Source: Deltaproteobacteria bacterium UBA2385
GTDB lineage: Bacteria; Myxococcota_A; UBA796; UBA2385
Length of the DNA stretch: 8,416 nucleotides
Assembly (NCBI GenBank): GCA_002343455.1
Contig: DDSR01000251.1
Span: forward strand, 180 to 8,595
Direction: 5' to 3'
Below the pieces are notes generated by a model, which was not told the DNA's origin, ran no database searches, and saw nothing but the letters and a program-made list of their open reading frames with translations. Both the position numbers and the translations under genes were made by a program. Below, in pieces: positions 1-6,618 of the stretch. Numbering within the stretch: position 1 is the stretch's first letter; each line of letters begins with the position of its first letter.

Positions 1-447
1 GCCGAGCTGGACGCCTGCCTGTGGATCCGCCGGGTCGTCTTCATCGACGAGCAGGCCGTCCCCGAGGACGAGGAGCTCGACGGCCTGGACGCCGAGAGCA
101 CCCACTTCCTGGCCGAGTGGCAGGCCGACCCCAGCGGCTATGTCGACGAGGGCTGGATCCCCGTCGGCACCGCCCGGCTGCGGCCCCTGCCTGATGGCAT
201 CACCGGCAAGGTCGAGCGCGTCTGCGTCCTGAAGGAGCACCGCGGGACCGGAGTCGGACTGGCGATCATGCACGAGGTCGAGGCCGAGGCCCGACGCCAC
301 GGTCGGACGCGGCTGAAGCTGGCGAGCCAGGAAGATGCCGTGCCCTTCTACGAGCGGCAGGGCTACCGGGCCTTCGGGGAGCGTTTCATGGACGCCAACA
401 TCCCGCACTTCTGGATGGACAAGGAGCTGCCGGGCTGCGAGGGGTGA
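1..447 (+). CDS. GNAT family N-acetyltransferase, ElaA/YjcF-like (5' end cut by window)
   Basis: This is the C-terminal 148 residues of an acetyl-CoA-dependent N-acetyltransferase; the start lies before the window. Visible hallmarks are the early segment RRVVFIDEQAVPEDEELDG (residues 10-28), typical of the ElaA/YjcF branch. Next comes GNAT motif A with the acetyl-CoA pyrophosphate loop RGTGVG (residues 81-86). The C-terminal AVPFYERQGYRAFGERFMDA (113-132) and IPHFWMDKEL follow, the usual closing strands of this branch. The substrate is not predictable; relatives act on small amines or are uncharacterised. The enzyme is presumably cytosolic, with no membrane segment in the visible part. It converges on the Uma2 gene, with 24 bases between the two stop codons. 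Reading frame, codon bias and stop are clean. The fold assignment is firm, the subfamily fairly so, the function open. Confidence 0.9.
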   Translation, partial: AELDACLWIRRVVFIDEQAVPEDEELDGLDAESTHFLAEWQADPSGYVDEGWIPVGTARLRPLPDGITGKVERVCVLKEHRGTGVGLAIMHEVEAEARRHGRTRLKLASQEDAVPFYERQGYRAFGERFMDANIPHFWMDKELPGCEG

Positions 448-450
448 AGG

Positions 451-477
451 GGCTGAGCGGATCGAGCCTCGTCAGCC
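451..477. terminator. Possible bidirectional terminator hairpin between convergent genes
   Basis: GGCTGA (451-456) and TCAGCC (472-477) are perfectly complementary arms around a 15-base loop, in the short gap between two convergent stop codons. The symmetric arms could serve both strands. There is no T-tract on either side and the loop is long, so this may be a chance pairing in GC-rich DNA. Confidence 0.2.
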
Positions 478-1074
478 GGCCTCGGGCCCCTCGACGTCCT
501 CCTCGTCCTCCTCGGGCATCCCCTGGTAGAGCGCGTCTACCTCCAGGAGCAGGCCCAGCTCGGGCAGCCCGACGGTCTGACCGGCTCCGTACTCCGAGAG
601 CAACCAGCGCCCGTCGGGCTGCCTGGCGAAGTGCTCGACCCTAGCCTGCCCTGCGTCCACCAACAGGTAGTGACGCAGCTCGGGGATGCGGCGGTAGTGT
701 GCGAACTTCGCGCCGCGGTCCCAGGCCTCGGTGCTCTCGCTTAGCACCTCGACCAGGAGCACGGGGTTGGTCAGGGCATTCCGGTCCTGCGGATCCCGCG
801 AGACCGGCCCGCAGATCACGGCCGCGTCGGGGTAGGTGGCCAGCCCGCTCTCCAGCACCCGGATCTTCAAGTCGGAGTCGAAGAGCCGGCAAGGACCGGC
901 GCCGAGGCCCAGGTTGAGGCGAGTGATGAGGTTGACCTTGACCCTGGAGTGCCGCGGCGTCCCGCCGGCCATGGCCCAAGCTTCGCCGTCCAGGAACTCG
1001 TGGCGGAGATCGGTCCGGGTCTCCAGGTCGAGGTACTCCGTATAGGACAGGCGCTTGCGGGCGGGTTCAGCCAT
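472..1074 (-). CDS. Uma2 family endonuclease-like protein (DUF820, PD-(D/E)XK fold)
   Basis: A complete 200-residue protein of the Uma2/DUF820 family, a restriction-endonuclease-like fold whose biological role is mostly unknown. Family landmarks appear in order: SYTEYLDLE (10-18), HEFLDGEAWAMAGGTPRHSR (25-44), CRLFDSDLKIRV (62-73), YPDAAVICGP with putative metal-binding D83 (81-90), and PVLLVEVLSESTEAWDRGAKF (104-124). In the last block E109 and probably K123 complete the active site. LRHYLLVD (133-140) follows. Length matches the family. The C-terminus is very acidic (EEDEEDVE, 188-195). The ATG at 1074 is chosen because the Uma2 similarity begins right after it and a weak GGTGAG lies just upstream. 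A much longer open frame continues in antisense to the next gene but shows no Uma2 similarity. Family members often occur in many copies per genome as single genes, which fits its isolated position here. Confidence 0.9.
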   Translation of the reverse strand: MAEPARKRLSYTEYLDLETRTDLRHEFLDGEAWAMAGGTPRHSRVKVNLITRLNLGLGAGPCRLFDSDLKIRVLESGLATYPDAAVICGPVSRDPQDRNALTNPVLLVEVLSESTEAWDRGAKFAHYRRIPELRHYLLVDAGQARVEHFARQPDGRWLLSEYGAGQTVGLPELGLLLEVDALYQGMPEEDEEDVEGPEAG

Positions 1075-1129
1075 GGGCTCACCATAGCATGGGCTCGCGT
1101 TCCCAGGCCCGACGTCGCCAAGCCCGTGG

Positions 1130-1158
1130 TTGCGGGTGCCGGCTTCGTCCTGTAGAAC
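1130..1158 (+). promoter_or_regulatory. Candidate sigma70-type promoter for the 330-residue ORF
   Basis: TTGCGG (1130-1135) and TAGAAC (1153-1158) are separated by exactly 17 bp. They would start transcription about 15-20 bases before the ribosome binding site at 1173. Both boxes are partial matches to consensus, and GC-rich genomes vary, so the call rests on spacing and position. Confidence 0.35.
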
Positions 1159-1162
1159 GAAG
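1143..1162. promoter_or_regulatory. Palindrome overlapping the candidate -10 box (possible operator)
   Basis: CTTCGT (1143-1148) and ACGAAG (1157-1162) form perfect inverted 6-base arms around an 8-base centre, covering the candidate -10 box at 1153-1158. This is where a repressor site would sit for either divergent gene. Six-base arms can occur by chance. Confidence 0.3.
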
Positions 1163-1182
1163 ATCCCCCTCCAGGAGCTGCT

Positions 1183-2175
1183 GTGTCGCGATCCCTCTCC
1201 CGCCAGCCCACCGCCACGCAGGCCCCGGCCGACCACGATCTGCAGACGGGAGCGCAGCAGGGCCGGGACGTCAGCAACGAGGCTGCGCTCGCCCAGGTGG
1301 GACAGGGCGGCCCGGCCCGGGATCGCAACCTGCCCTTTCGTTTCAAGCCCGACGGGCTGCGGGTCATCAAGCCCCCCGAGCTCTGCCGCAGCGTGCAGAA
1401 CACCCTGCACCACCAGGGGCTGGTGGACAACAAGGACGGCGTCGACTTCAGCGACAGCGAGACCTTGTGGGTGGTCGTCGACGCGCTGACGCGGCATGGG
1501 GTGTCGGCCACGCAGATCACCAGCTGGGTGACCGACATCTTCTTCGACCACGGAGACTCCTCGAGGGCCCGCGACTACGTGCAGAGCGTCGTCCTGACCG
1601 CGGGCGAGGTGCGGGTCAGCTTCCGCAGCCCCGAGGGTCACCACATCAACCCCGGCCCCATCATCCCGCTGATCGCGACGGCTCCGCAGGCCTACGCCGG
1701 TCGGGACACCAGCGCCCGCGGCGCCCAGGTCGCCGCCTACCAGCAGACCGGGCGCACCAATCGCGGCGGCACCTGGCTGGAGCGCGAGGCCGAGGCCGTC
1801 AAGGCCGGCTTCCTCATGACCCCGTCGGGCAAGGCCTTCCAGCGGATGGACCCCGCCACACGCGACAGCGACCCGGCCTTCCGCCAAGGCCTGCGCGCCT
1901 ACGAAGAGGACATCGCCGTCGACTACCTCGTCAAGGCCCGCGCCCATGTGAAGCAGATCCTGGGCCCCGTCAATGGTCGCAGCGCCCAGGATCTGCTGCA
2001 GGCCGCCCTCCAGGCCGCCATGCAGTACACGAACACCTATGTGCACGCCAAGGCCCACACCGAGGTCGAGATCCAGGATGAGGCCGTGGCCCAGGCGGTG
2101 ATGGCGGACCTGGGGTTCCAGGCCAACGTGGACACCGATGATGTGGCCGCGAGTCGGATCGTCGCCGGCAGTTGA
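1183..2175 (+). CDS. Hypothetical protein, 330 residues, family not recognised
   Basis: I do not recognise this protein. The GTG start at 1183 is supported by AGGAG at 1173-1177, five bases upstream, and third-position G/C bias holds throughout. Residues 1-50 are polar, Q/A-rich and probably disordered, with SNEAALAQVG (31-40). That faintly resembles the short 'GN-A-A-L' segment near the N-terminus of DUF4157-type and contractile-injection-associated proteins, but no HExxH is present. Residues 55-175 look like a compact alpha/beta region (DSETLWVVVDALTRHGVSATQI, followed by HHINPGPIIPLIA). Residues 196-310 are mostly helical (LVKARAHVKQIL, LLQAALQAAMQYTNTYVHAK). There is no signal peptide or membrane segment. 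It stands alone, divergent from Uma2. Its stop codon lies inside the first 18-bp repeat of the next regulatory strip, so the natural C-terminus may have been altered. Coding status is confident, function unknown. Confidence 0.75.
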   Translation: MSRSLSRQPTATQAPADHDLQTGAQQGRDVSNEAALAQVGQGGPARDRNLPFRFKPDGLRVIKPPELCRSVQNTLHHQGLVDNKDGVDFSDSETLWVVVDALTRHGVSATQITSWVTDIFFDHGDSSRARDYVQSVVLTAGEVRVSFRSPEGHHINPGPIIPLIATAPQAYAGRDTSARGAQVAAYQQTGRTNRGGTWLEREAEAVKAGFLMTPSGKAFQRMDPATRDSDPAFRQGLRAYEEDIAVDYLVKARAHVKQILGPVNGRSAQDLLQAALQAAMQYTNTYVHAKAHTEVEIQDEAVAQAVMADLGFQANVDTDDVAASRIVAGS

Positions 2176-2189
2176 GAAGATTTTGCTTC
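2172..2189 (+). repeat. 18-bp direct repeat, copy 1
   Basis: TTGAGAAGATTTTGCTTC, identical to copy 2 at 2202-2219. Each copy contains a hyphenated palindrome GAAG-N6-CTTC, typical of a helix-turn-helix binding site. Copy 1 overlaps the stop codon (2173-2175) of the preceding gene. It is strikingly AT-rich against the surrounding DNA. Confidence 0.9.
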
Positions 2190-2201
2190 CGGATCAGGCG
2201 T

Positions 2202-2219
2202 TTGAGAAGATTTTGCTTC
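2202..2219 (+). repeat. 18-bp direct repeat, copy 2
   Basis: A perfect second copy of TTGAGAAGATTTTGCTTC, 30 bp downstream of copy 1 start to start, about three helical turns, so both sites face the same side of DNA. A third partial match (TTGAGA) begins at 2222, 20 bp later and again in phase. It lies 20 bases before the Fic start codon, so it is well placed to act as an operator for the Fic-helicase operon. Confidence 0.9.
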
Positions 2220-2240
2220 GCTTGAGATAGAATCGCCTCA
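2202..2240 (+). promoter_or_regulatory. Candidate promoter of the Fic-helicase operon giving a leaderless mRNA
   Basis: TAGAAT at 2228-2233 matches the -10 consensus in five of six bases and ends 6 bp before the ATG at 2240, so the predicted first transcribed base is the A of the start codon. TTGAGA at 2202-2207 is a fair -35, but the 20-bp spacer is longer than usual. An activator bound at the repeats or an alternative sigma factor could explain this. No Shine-Dalgarno sequence lies between the -10 and the ATG, consistent with leaderless translation. Confidence 0.4.
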
Positions 2241-3799
2241 TGCGGCTGACCCGAACCGACGGCTGGTGGCAGAACGAGCCGGTGAACCTTCCCGTGGGCT
2301 CGGAGCCGATCGGCTACGCCTGGATGGTCAAGCGGCGAAGCCTCGACGTGATGCCGCATCACCGCTGGTCTTTCGTGGGCGCCGTGGGAAGTCGGACCCG
2401 CATAGAGTTCCAGCAGATCGCCTGGGAGGTCTTCCCCAAGCGCTACCTGCAAGCCGGGCTCTGCGACCAGCTCGAGTTCGCTCTGCGCTACGATGGACTC
2501 AACCTCGAGATCCTCTCCGCCTGGTTCGCCACTCTTGCACTGGATGAGATCGAGCAGCTCGAAGCGTGGGTGCGGGCCTCTCCAACCAGCGCCTATGCGC
2601 GGCGAGCATGGTTCCTGTTCGAGTTCTTGACGGGCCGGCTGCTCGACCTTCCGGATAGCGCGCGGGCTCCCTATGTGCCCCTCGCCGACCCGGCCGAGTA
2701 CTACGTCCGTATCCCCGCGAAGCGGAGTCGGCGCCATCGGGTCGATGACAACCTGCTGGGAGACGTTCGGTACTGCCCCCTCGTACGGCGCACTCCACGT
2801 CTGAAGAGCGGCGAGGAGCTGAGCCTGCATGAGGAGATCCGTGCCCTCTACGCGCTTCATGACGCGGACTTGTTTGATCGTGCGGCCAACTTTCTCTTTA
2901 CGAAGGAGACCCGGAGCAGCTTCGAGCTGGAGAGCGAGCGCCCCTCGACGGACCGAACCCGCCGTTTCGTTGCAGTCCTACGCTCCATTGCCGATCAACC
3001 GGCCCTCGGCAAGACGGAGCTGGTCCGCCTGCAGAACCTGATCGTCACCGATCGCCGAAACAGGGACCTGGACTGGCGGCGCACCCAGGTCTACGTGTCC
3101 CTTGGCCGCGAGGTCCACTTCATCGCGCCGCGCCCTGACGAGCTGCCCGACTTGATGTCCGGGTGGCTTGAGATGGTGGGACAACTGGTGGAGTGCGAGG
3201 TCCAGCCTGTCGTTGCCGCAGCGGTCGCGAGCTTCGGCTTTGTGTACCTGCACCCATTCAACGACGGAAACGGCCGCCTTCATCGCCTGCTCATTCACTA
3301 CGTGCTTGCCCGGCGTGGCTTCGTCGCCCCGGGCCTGCTGATCCCCGTCTCGGCCACCATGCTGGCCCGCAAGCGTGAGTACGACGACTGCCTGGAGCAG
3401 TTCTCGCAGCCGCTGATGGTGCGGATCCCCTACGAGATGGACTCGATGGGCATCGTTGAGGTCGCCCGCGACTCGAGCAGCTACTACCGCTATCCGGACC
3501 TCACCGCCCAGACCGAGGCCCTGCTCGACTGGTTGGAGGTCACGGTTCGCACCGAGATGCCCCAGGAGCTTCGTTTCCTCCTTGCCTGGCGGGAGGCGCG
3601 TCAACGCCTGGACCAGGAGGTGGAGCTGCCCGACCCGAAGGCGAACCACTTCATCGCCCGCTGCATCGAGGGCAAGGGCCGTCTGTCGAAGACCCGTCGG
3701 GACCGAGACTTCGGCGACTTCACTCCGGATGAGCTGAGCCGAATGGAAGAGGCGGTGCGCGTAGCGATGCGGGCGCAGGGAATGGAGGTGATTCCGTGA
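2240..3799 (+). CDS. Fic domain protein (putative AMPylase) with N-terminal extension
   Basis: A 519-residue Fic-family protein. Fic enzymes usually transfer AMP from ATP to a hydroxyl side chain of a target protein. The catalytic motif HPFNDGNGRLHR (338-349) is intact: catalytic H338, metal-binding D342, phosphate-binding GNGR and second arginine R349. Upstream, SSFELESE (226-233) fits the inhibitory helix motif SxxxE(G/N), except that S232 replaces G/N. E231 would pair with R349, giving class II autoinhibition. Residues 285-330 form the usual flap and helices before the motif. The first 140 residues (GYAWMV at 25-30, YARRAWFLFEFLTGRLLDLP at 119-138) form an extension I have seen in other stand-alone Fic proteins, perhaps DNA- or target-binding. 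Residues 420-519 form a helical C-terminal region. The start is fixed by an in-frame stop at 2228-2230. It overlaps the helicase gene by four bases. The target is unknown. Confidence 0.92.
   Translation: MRLTRTDGWWQNEPVNLPVGSEPIGYAWMVKRRSLDVMPHHRWSFVGAVGSRTRIEFQQIAWEVFPKRYLQAGLCDQLEFALRYDGLNLEILSAWFATLALDEIEQLEAWVRASPTSAYARRAWFLFEFLTGRLLDLPDSARAPYVPLADPAEYYVRIPAKRSRRHRVDDNLLGDVRYCPLVRRTPRLKSGEELSLHEEIRALYALHDADLFDRAANFLFTKETRSSFELESERPSTDRTRRFVAVLRSIADQPALGKTELVRLQNLIVTDRRNRDLDWRRTQVYVSLGREVHFIAPRPDELPDLMSGWLEMVGQLVECEVQPVVAAAVASFGFVYLHPFNDGNGRLHRLLIHYVLARRGFVAPGLLIPVSATMLARKREYDDCLEQFSQPLMVRIPYEMDSMGIVEVARDSSSYYRYPDLTAQTEALLDWLEVTVRTEMPQELRFLLAWREARQRLDQEVELPDPKANHFIARCIEGKGRLSKTRRDRDFGDFTPDELSRMEEAVRVAMRAQGMEVIP
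3784..3790 (+). promoter_or_regulatory. Ribosome binding site fixing the GTG start of the helicase gene
   Basis: GGAGGTG lies five bases before the GTG at 3796, inside the last codons of the Fic gene. It supports the GTG start and the GTGA stop/start overlap, meaning translational coupling of helicase to Fic. Confidence 0.75.
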
Positions 3800-6618
3800 A
3801 CCCCTTCACCGACCACCAGGCCCGATACTTCGCGCTGGAGCTGCGTCGTCGTGCCAGTACGGAAGAGGTCGCGGCTATTGGAACGGGTCTCTTCGACGCG
3901 CGTGTCGTGTTGCAACCTCACCAGGTCGAGGCCGCGCTCTTCGCGCTGGGCGCACTTCGCAATCGCGAGGCGGAGGCGGGGGGTCGAATCCTGGCAGACG
4001 AAGTCGGCCTGGGGAAGACCATCGAAGCGGGGCTAGTGCTCTGCCAGCTCTGGGCCGAGCGAAAGCGGCGGCTGCTGGTCATCACACCGGCTGCACTACG
4101 AAAGCAGTGGGCGCTCGAGCTGGAGGACAAGTTCGGCCTCCGCGCCACGCTGGCCGAAAGCAAGCCCCCCGCGACTCTCGGCGCGGAGGTCTGGATCTGC
4201 TCCTACGAGTTCGCCCGCCGCCACCTGGAGTGGGTCCGGCAGGCGTCCTGGGACCTGGTTGTCTGCGATGAAGCCCACCGCCTGCGAGCGGCCTACGACC
4301 CCAGGAGCAAGCAGGCCCGGCCCATCGCCCAGGCGATTCGCGGAGTGCCTCGACTGTTGCTGACCGCCACGCCCCTACAGAACTCGCTGCTGGAGCTGTA
4401 CGGGCTGGCCACCACCGCCGACTCGCGCTCCTTCGGTGAGCTGTCGGCGTTCAAGGAGCGGTACGTCAAGGGCCGAACAGACTGGGAGGAGCTGAAGCGC
4501 CGCCTGGCTCCCGTGCTTCATCGCAGCCTGCGTAAGGACCTCGCTGCCTTCGTCGCCTACACCCAGCGACTTCCACTGACCGAGCACTTCATCGCCTCGG
4601 CCGAAGAGCAGCGTCTGCATGCCCAGGTCGGCGACCTGCTCGCCCGCGAGGAGCTGGTCACCCTTCCGCGAAATCGACGCGGACTCGTGGCGATGGCGAT
4701 CCGCAAGCTGATGGCATCGTCCTCGGCGGCCTTGGGCGGGGTGATGCGGACCCTTCAACGCCGGGCGGAGAGGCTGGCACGCGGCGAACAGGCGGAGCCC
4801 CTCGTCGACTCGTTGGAGGGCGAGGGCCTCGATCCCGCCTGGCTGGAGTCGCTGGACATCGAGGAGGAGAGTCGAGCGCGCGCCCCGCTGTCGAAGCCGC
4901 CCAGCGCTGCCGACGAGGCGCGAGAGTACGCCCGTCTGGCCGCCTTGGCCGAGGCGGTCGCCGTCGATGAGCGGGCCCGTCACGTCCTCAAGGCTCTGAA
5001 CAAGGGCTTCGCTCAGCTCGCCCAGGCCGGCGCTCCAGACAAGGCCGTCATCTTCACCGAGTCTCGGCTCACCCAGTCCATGCTGCGCGCCTGGCTGGAG
5101 CGCAATGGCTACGCCGGTCAGGTCGCCTGTTTCCAGGGCGGCCGCGCCGAGCCCCAGGAGCAGGCCATCTTGGACGATTGGCTTCAGACCCACCCCGACC
5201 AGGCGGCAGGGGCCTCGCGCGGCGCCAACCTGCGCGCTGCTACGGTCGCCTGGTTCCGTGAACGCGGGCGGATCCTCATCGCCACCGAGTCCGGAGCCGA
5301 GGGACTGAATCTCCAGTTCTGCTCCTTTGTCGTCAACTACGACCTGCCCTGGAATCCCCAGCGTGTGGAGCAACGTATCGGTCGCTGCCACCGCTACGGT
5401 CAGCTTCACGACGTTGTCGTGCTCAACCTCCTGGAGCAGACCAACCCCGCCGAACAGCGGGTGTACGAGCTGTTGAGCGAGAAGTTCAAGCTCTTCGAGG
5501 GCTTGCTCGGTGCTTCGGACTCCATCATCGGATCGCTGGAGTCTGGGGTGGGCTTCGAGCGTCGCCTGCATCGCATCTTCGATCAATGCCGCAGCCCGGC
5601 AGAGATCGAGGCTGCGTTCGCCGCCCTGCGGGCCGAGCTGGAGGCCGAGATCGCGGAGAGAGAGGCTCGGGCCAAGCAGACCATGCGCGATCACTTCGAC
5701 ACCGCTGTGCATGACCGGGTCAAGATCCCGCTGGAGGAGGCCCAGGCCCGGATGAACCGGATCGAAGCCCTGTTCTGGAGCCTGAGCCGCTGGGCGCTGC
5801 ACGAGAAGGCCCGCTTCGAGCACCTCTCCTTCACCCTGGACCGCCCGCCGGAGGGGTTTCCCCCGGGGCGGTACGAGCTGGTCCGAAGCACCGGGAACCA
5901 CGTCGCCGACGCCTTCGTCTACCGCCTCACGCACCCGCTGGGCGAGCGGGTCCTCAAGCTGGGTGCGGCGGCCCCTTGTCCTGCCGCCGTCCTTCGTTTC
6001 CGATTGAACACCGAGGGTCCTCGGACCGCCGTTCTGGACGAGCTGCGTGGACGGCGGGGCTGGCTCTCGCTCGATCGCTTGCGGTTTCGTGGGTTCGCCG
6101 AGGAGGAGCAGCTCGTCCTGACCGGCCTCACCGATTCCGGCGCGGGCCTTCCGGCCGAGACCTTGCAGCAGCTCCTCTTGCTTCCGGCCCAGGCGACCGC
6201 CCGCACCCAGGAGCCGCCAGCGGAGCTGCGCGAACGAAGCGCGCAGGCGAGGCAGGCGGCGACGGTTCAGGCCGCTGAACGGAACGAAGCCAGCTATCGA
6301 CGAAGAGAGCAGCAGGTGCTGGACCTCTGCGAAGACCTGATGAAGGGCGCGGAAGCCGACCTCGAGGAGCTGCGCAGCCAGGAGAAGGAGCAGCTCAAGC
6401 TCTCGCGGCGCGCGCCCACCCTGGAGGAGAAGCAGGCCAGCCTGCGCCGCCTGGACGAGCTGGGTCGCGAGAAGCTGCGCGCCCGGGAGCGGCTGTTTCG
6501 GGTGGAGGACGAGGCGAGCCTGAAGCGTCAGGCCATGTTGGCAGAGCTGGATCGGCTGCTGGAGCAGCAGGTCGAGGTGGAGGAGGTCTTTGCGGTTGCA
6601 TTTGAGGTGGAAGGATGA
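3796..6618 (+). CDS. SNF2/DEAH-type helicase-like ATPase with coiled-coil tail
   Basis: A 940-residue superfamily 2 ATPase of the SNF2 type, expected to translocate on double-stranded DNA or remodel protein-DNA complexes. Motifs in order: Q-like LQPHQVEAALFAL (39-51), Walker A DEVGLGKT (68-75), motif Ia LLVITPAALRKQW (93-105), DEAH box 158-161, motif III TATPLQN (190-196), motif IV KAVIFTES (416-423), motif V ESGAEGLNLQ (498-507) and motif VI QRIGRCHRYGQ (526-536). All look intact. The opening (NPFTDHQARYFALELRRR, 2-19) matches a subgroup common in restriction and defence loci, often beside methyltransferases. Residues 600-660 and 805-930 are heptad-rich and charged, probably coiled coils for partner binding; 680-800 is a beta-rich region I cannot name. 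No nuclease motif is visible. The start is the GTG at 3796, overlapping the Fic stop. It resembles RapA and the DISARM helicase DrmD in the core only. Confidence 0.93.
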   Translation: MNPFTDHQARYFALELRRRASTEEVAAIGTGLFDARVVLQPHQVEAALFALGALRNREAEAGGRILADEVGLGKTIEAGLVLCQLWAERKRRLLVITPAALRKQWALELEDKFGLRATLAESKPPATLGAEVWICSYEFARRHLEWVRQASWDLVVCDEAHRLRAAYDPRSKQARPIAQAIRGVPRLLLTATPLQNSLLELYGLATTADSRSFGELSAFKERYVKGRTDWEELKRRLAPVLHRSLRKDLAAFVAYTQRLPLTEHFIASAEEQRLHAQVGDLLAREELVTLPRNRRGLVAMAIRKLMASSSAALGGVMRTLQRRAERLARGEQAEPLVDSLEGEGLDPAWLESLDIEEESRARAPLSKPPSAADEAREYARLAALAEAVAVDERARHVLKALNKGFAQLAQAGAPDKAVIFTESRLTQSMLRAWLERNGYAGQVACFQGGRAEPQEQAILDDWLQTHPDQAAGASRGANLRAATVAWFRERGRILIATESGAEGLNLQFCSFVVNYDLPWNPQRVEQRIGRCHRYGQLHDVVVLNLLEQTNPAEQRVYELLSEKFKLFEGLLGASDSIIGSLESGVGFERRLHRIFDQCRSPAEIEAAFAALRAELEAEIAEREARAKQTMRDHFDTAVHDRVKIPLEEAQARMNRIEALFWSLSRWALHEKARFEHLSFTLDRPPEGFPPGRYELVRSTGNHVADAFVYRLTHPLGERVLKLGAAAPCPAAVLRFRLNTEGPRTAVLDELRGRRGWLSLDRLRFRGFAEEEQLVLTGLTDSGAGLPAETLQQLLLLPAQATARTQEPPAELRERSAQARQAATVQAAERNEASYRRREQQVLDLCEDLMKGAEADLEELRSQEKEQLKLSRRAPTLEEKQASLRRLDELGREKLRARERLFRVEDEASLKRQAMLAELDRLLEQQVEVEEVFAVAFEVEG

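Noticed and set aside
1075..2058. A 328-residue N-terminal extension of the Uma2 frame on the minus strand
   Set aside because: It runs antisense to the 330-residue gene, is G/V/H-rich low-complexity translation typical of shadow frames, and Uma2 similarity starts only after the ATG at 1074.
2172..2219. The two 18-bp repeats as a minimal CRISPR array
   Set aside because: Only two copies with a 12-bp gap, no further units and no cas genes.
1970..3649. Antisense open frames under the Fic gene (1970-2860 and 2978-3649, minus)
   Set aside because: They overlap the intact Fic motif and conserved Fic regions, and have no ribosome binding site or recognisable domain.
4375..5934. 519-residue open frame antisense to the helicase
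   Set aside because: The helicase motifs on the plus strand are complete. The antisense product is a G/L/V/Q-rich mirror of GC-rich codons with no motif.
3796..6618. Assigning the helicase as DrmD of a DISARM system
   Set aside because: No drmA, drmB, drmC or methyltransferase gene is present, and the N-terminal opening belongs to a different SNF2 subgroup as far as I can judge.
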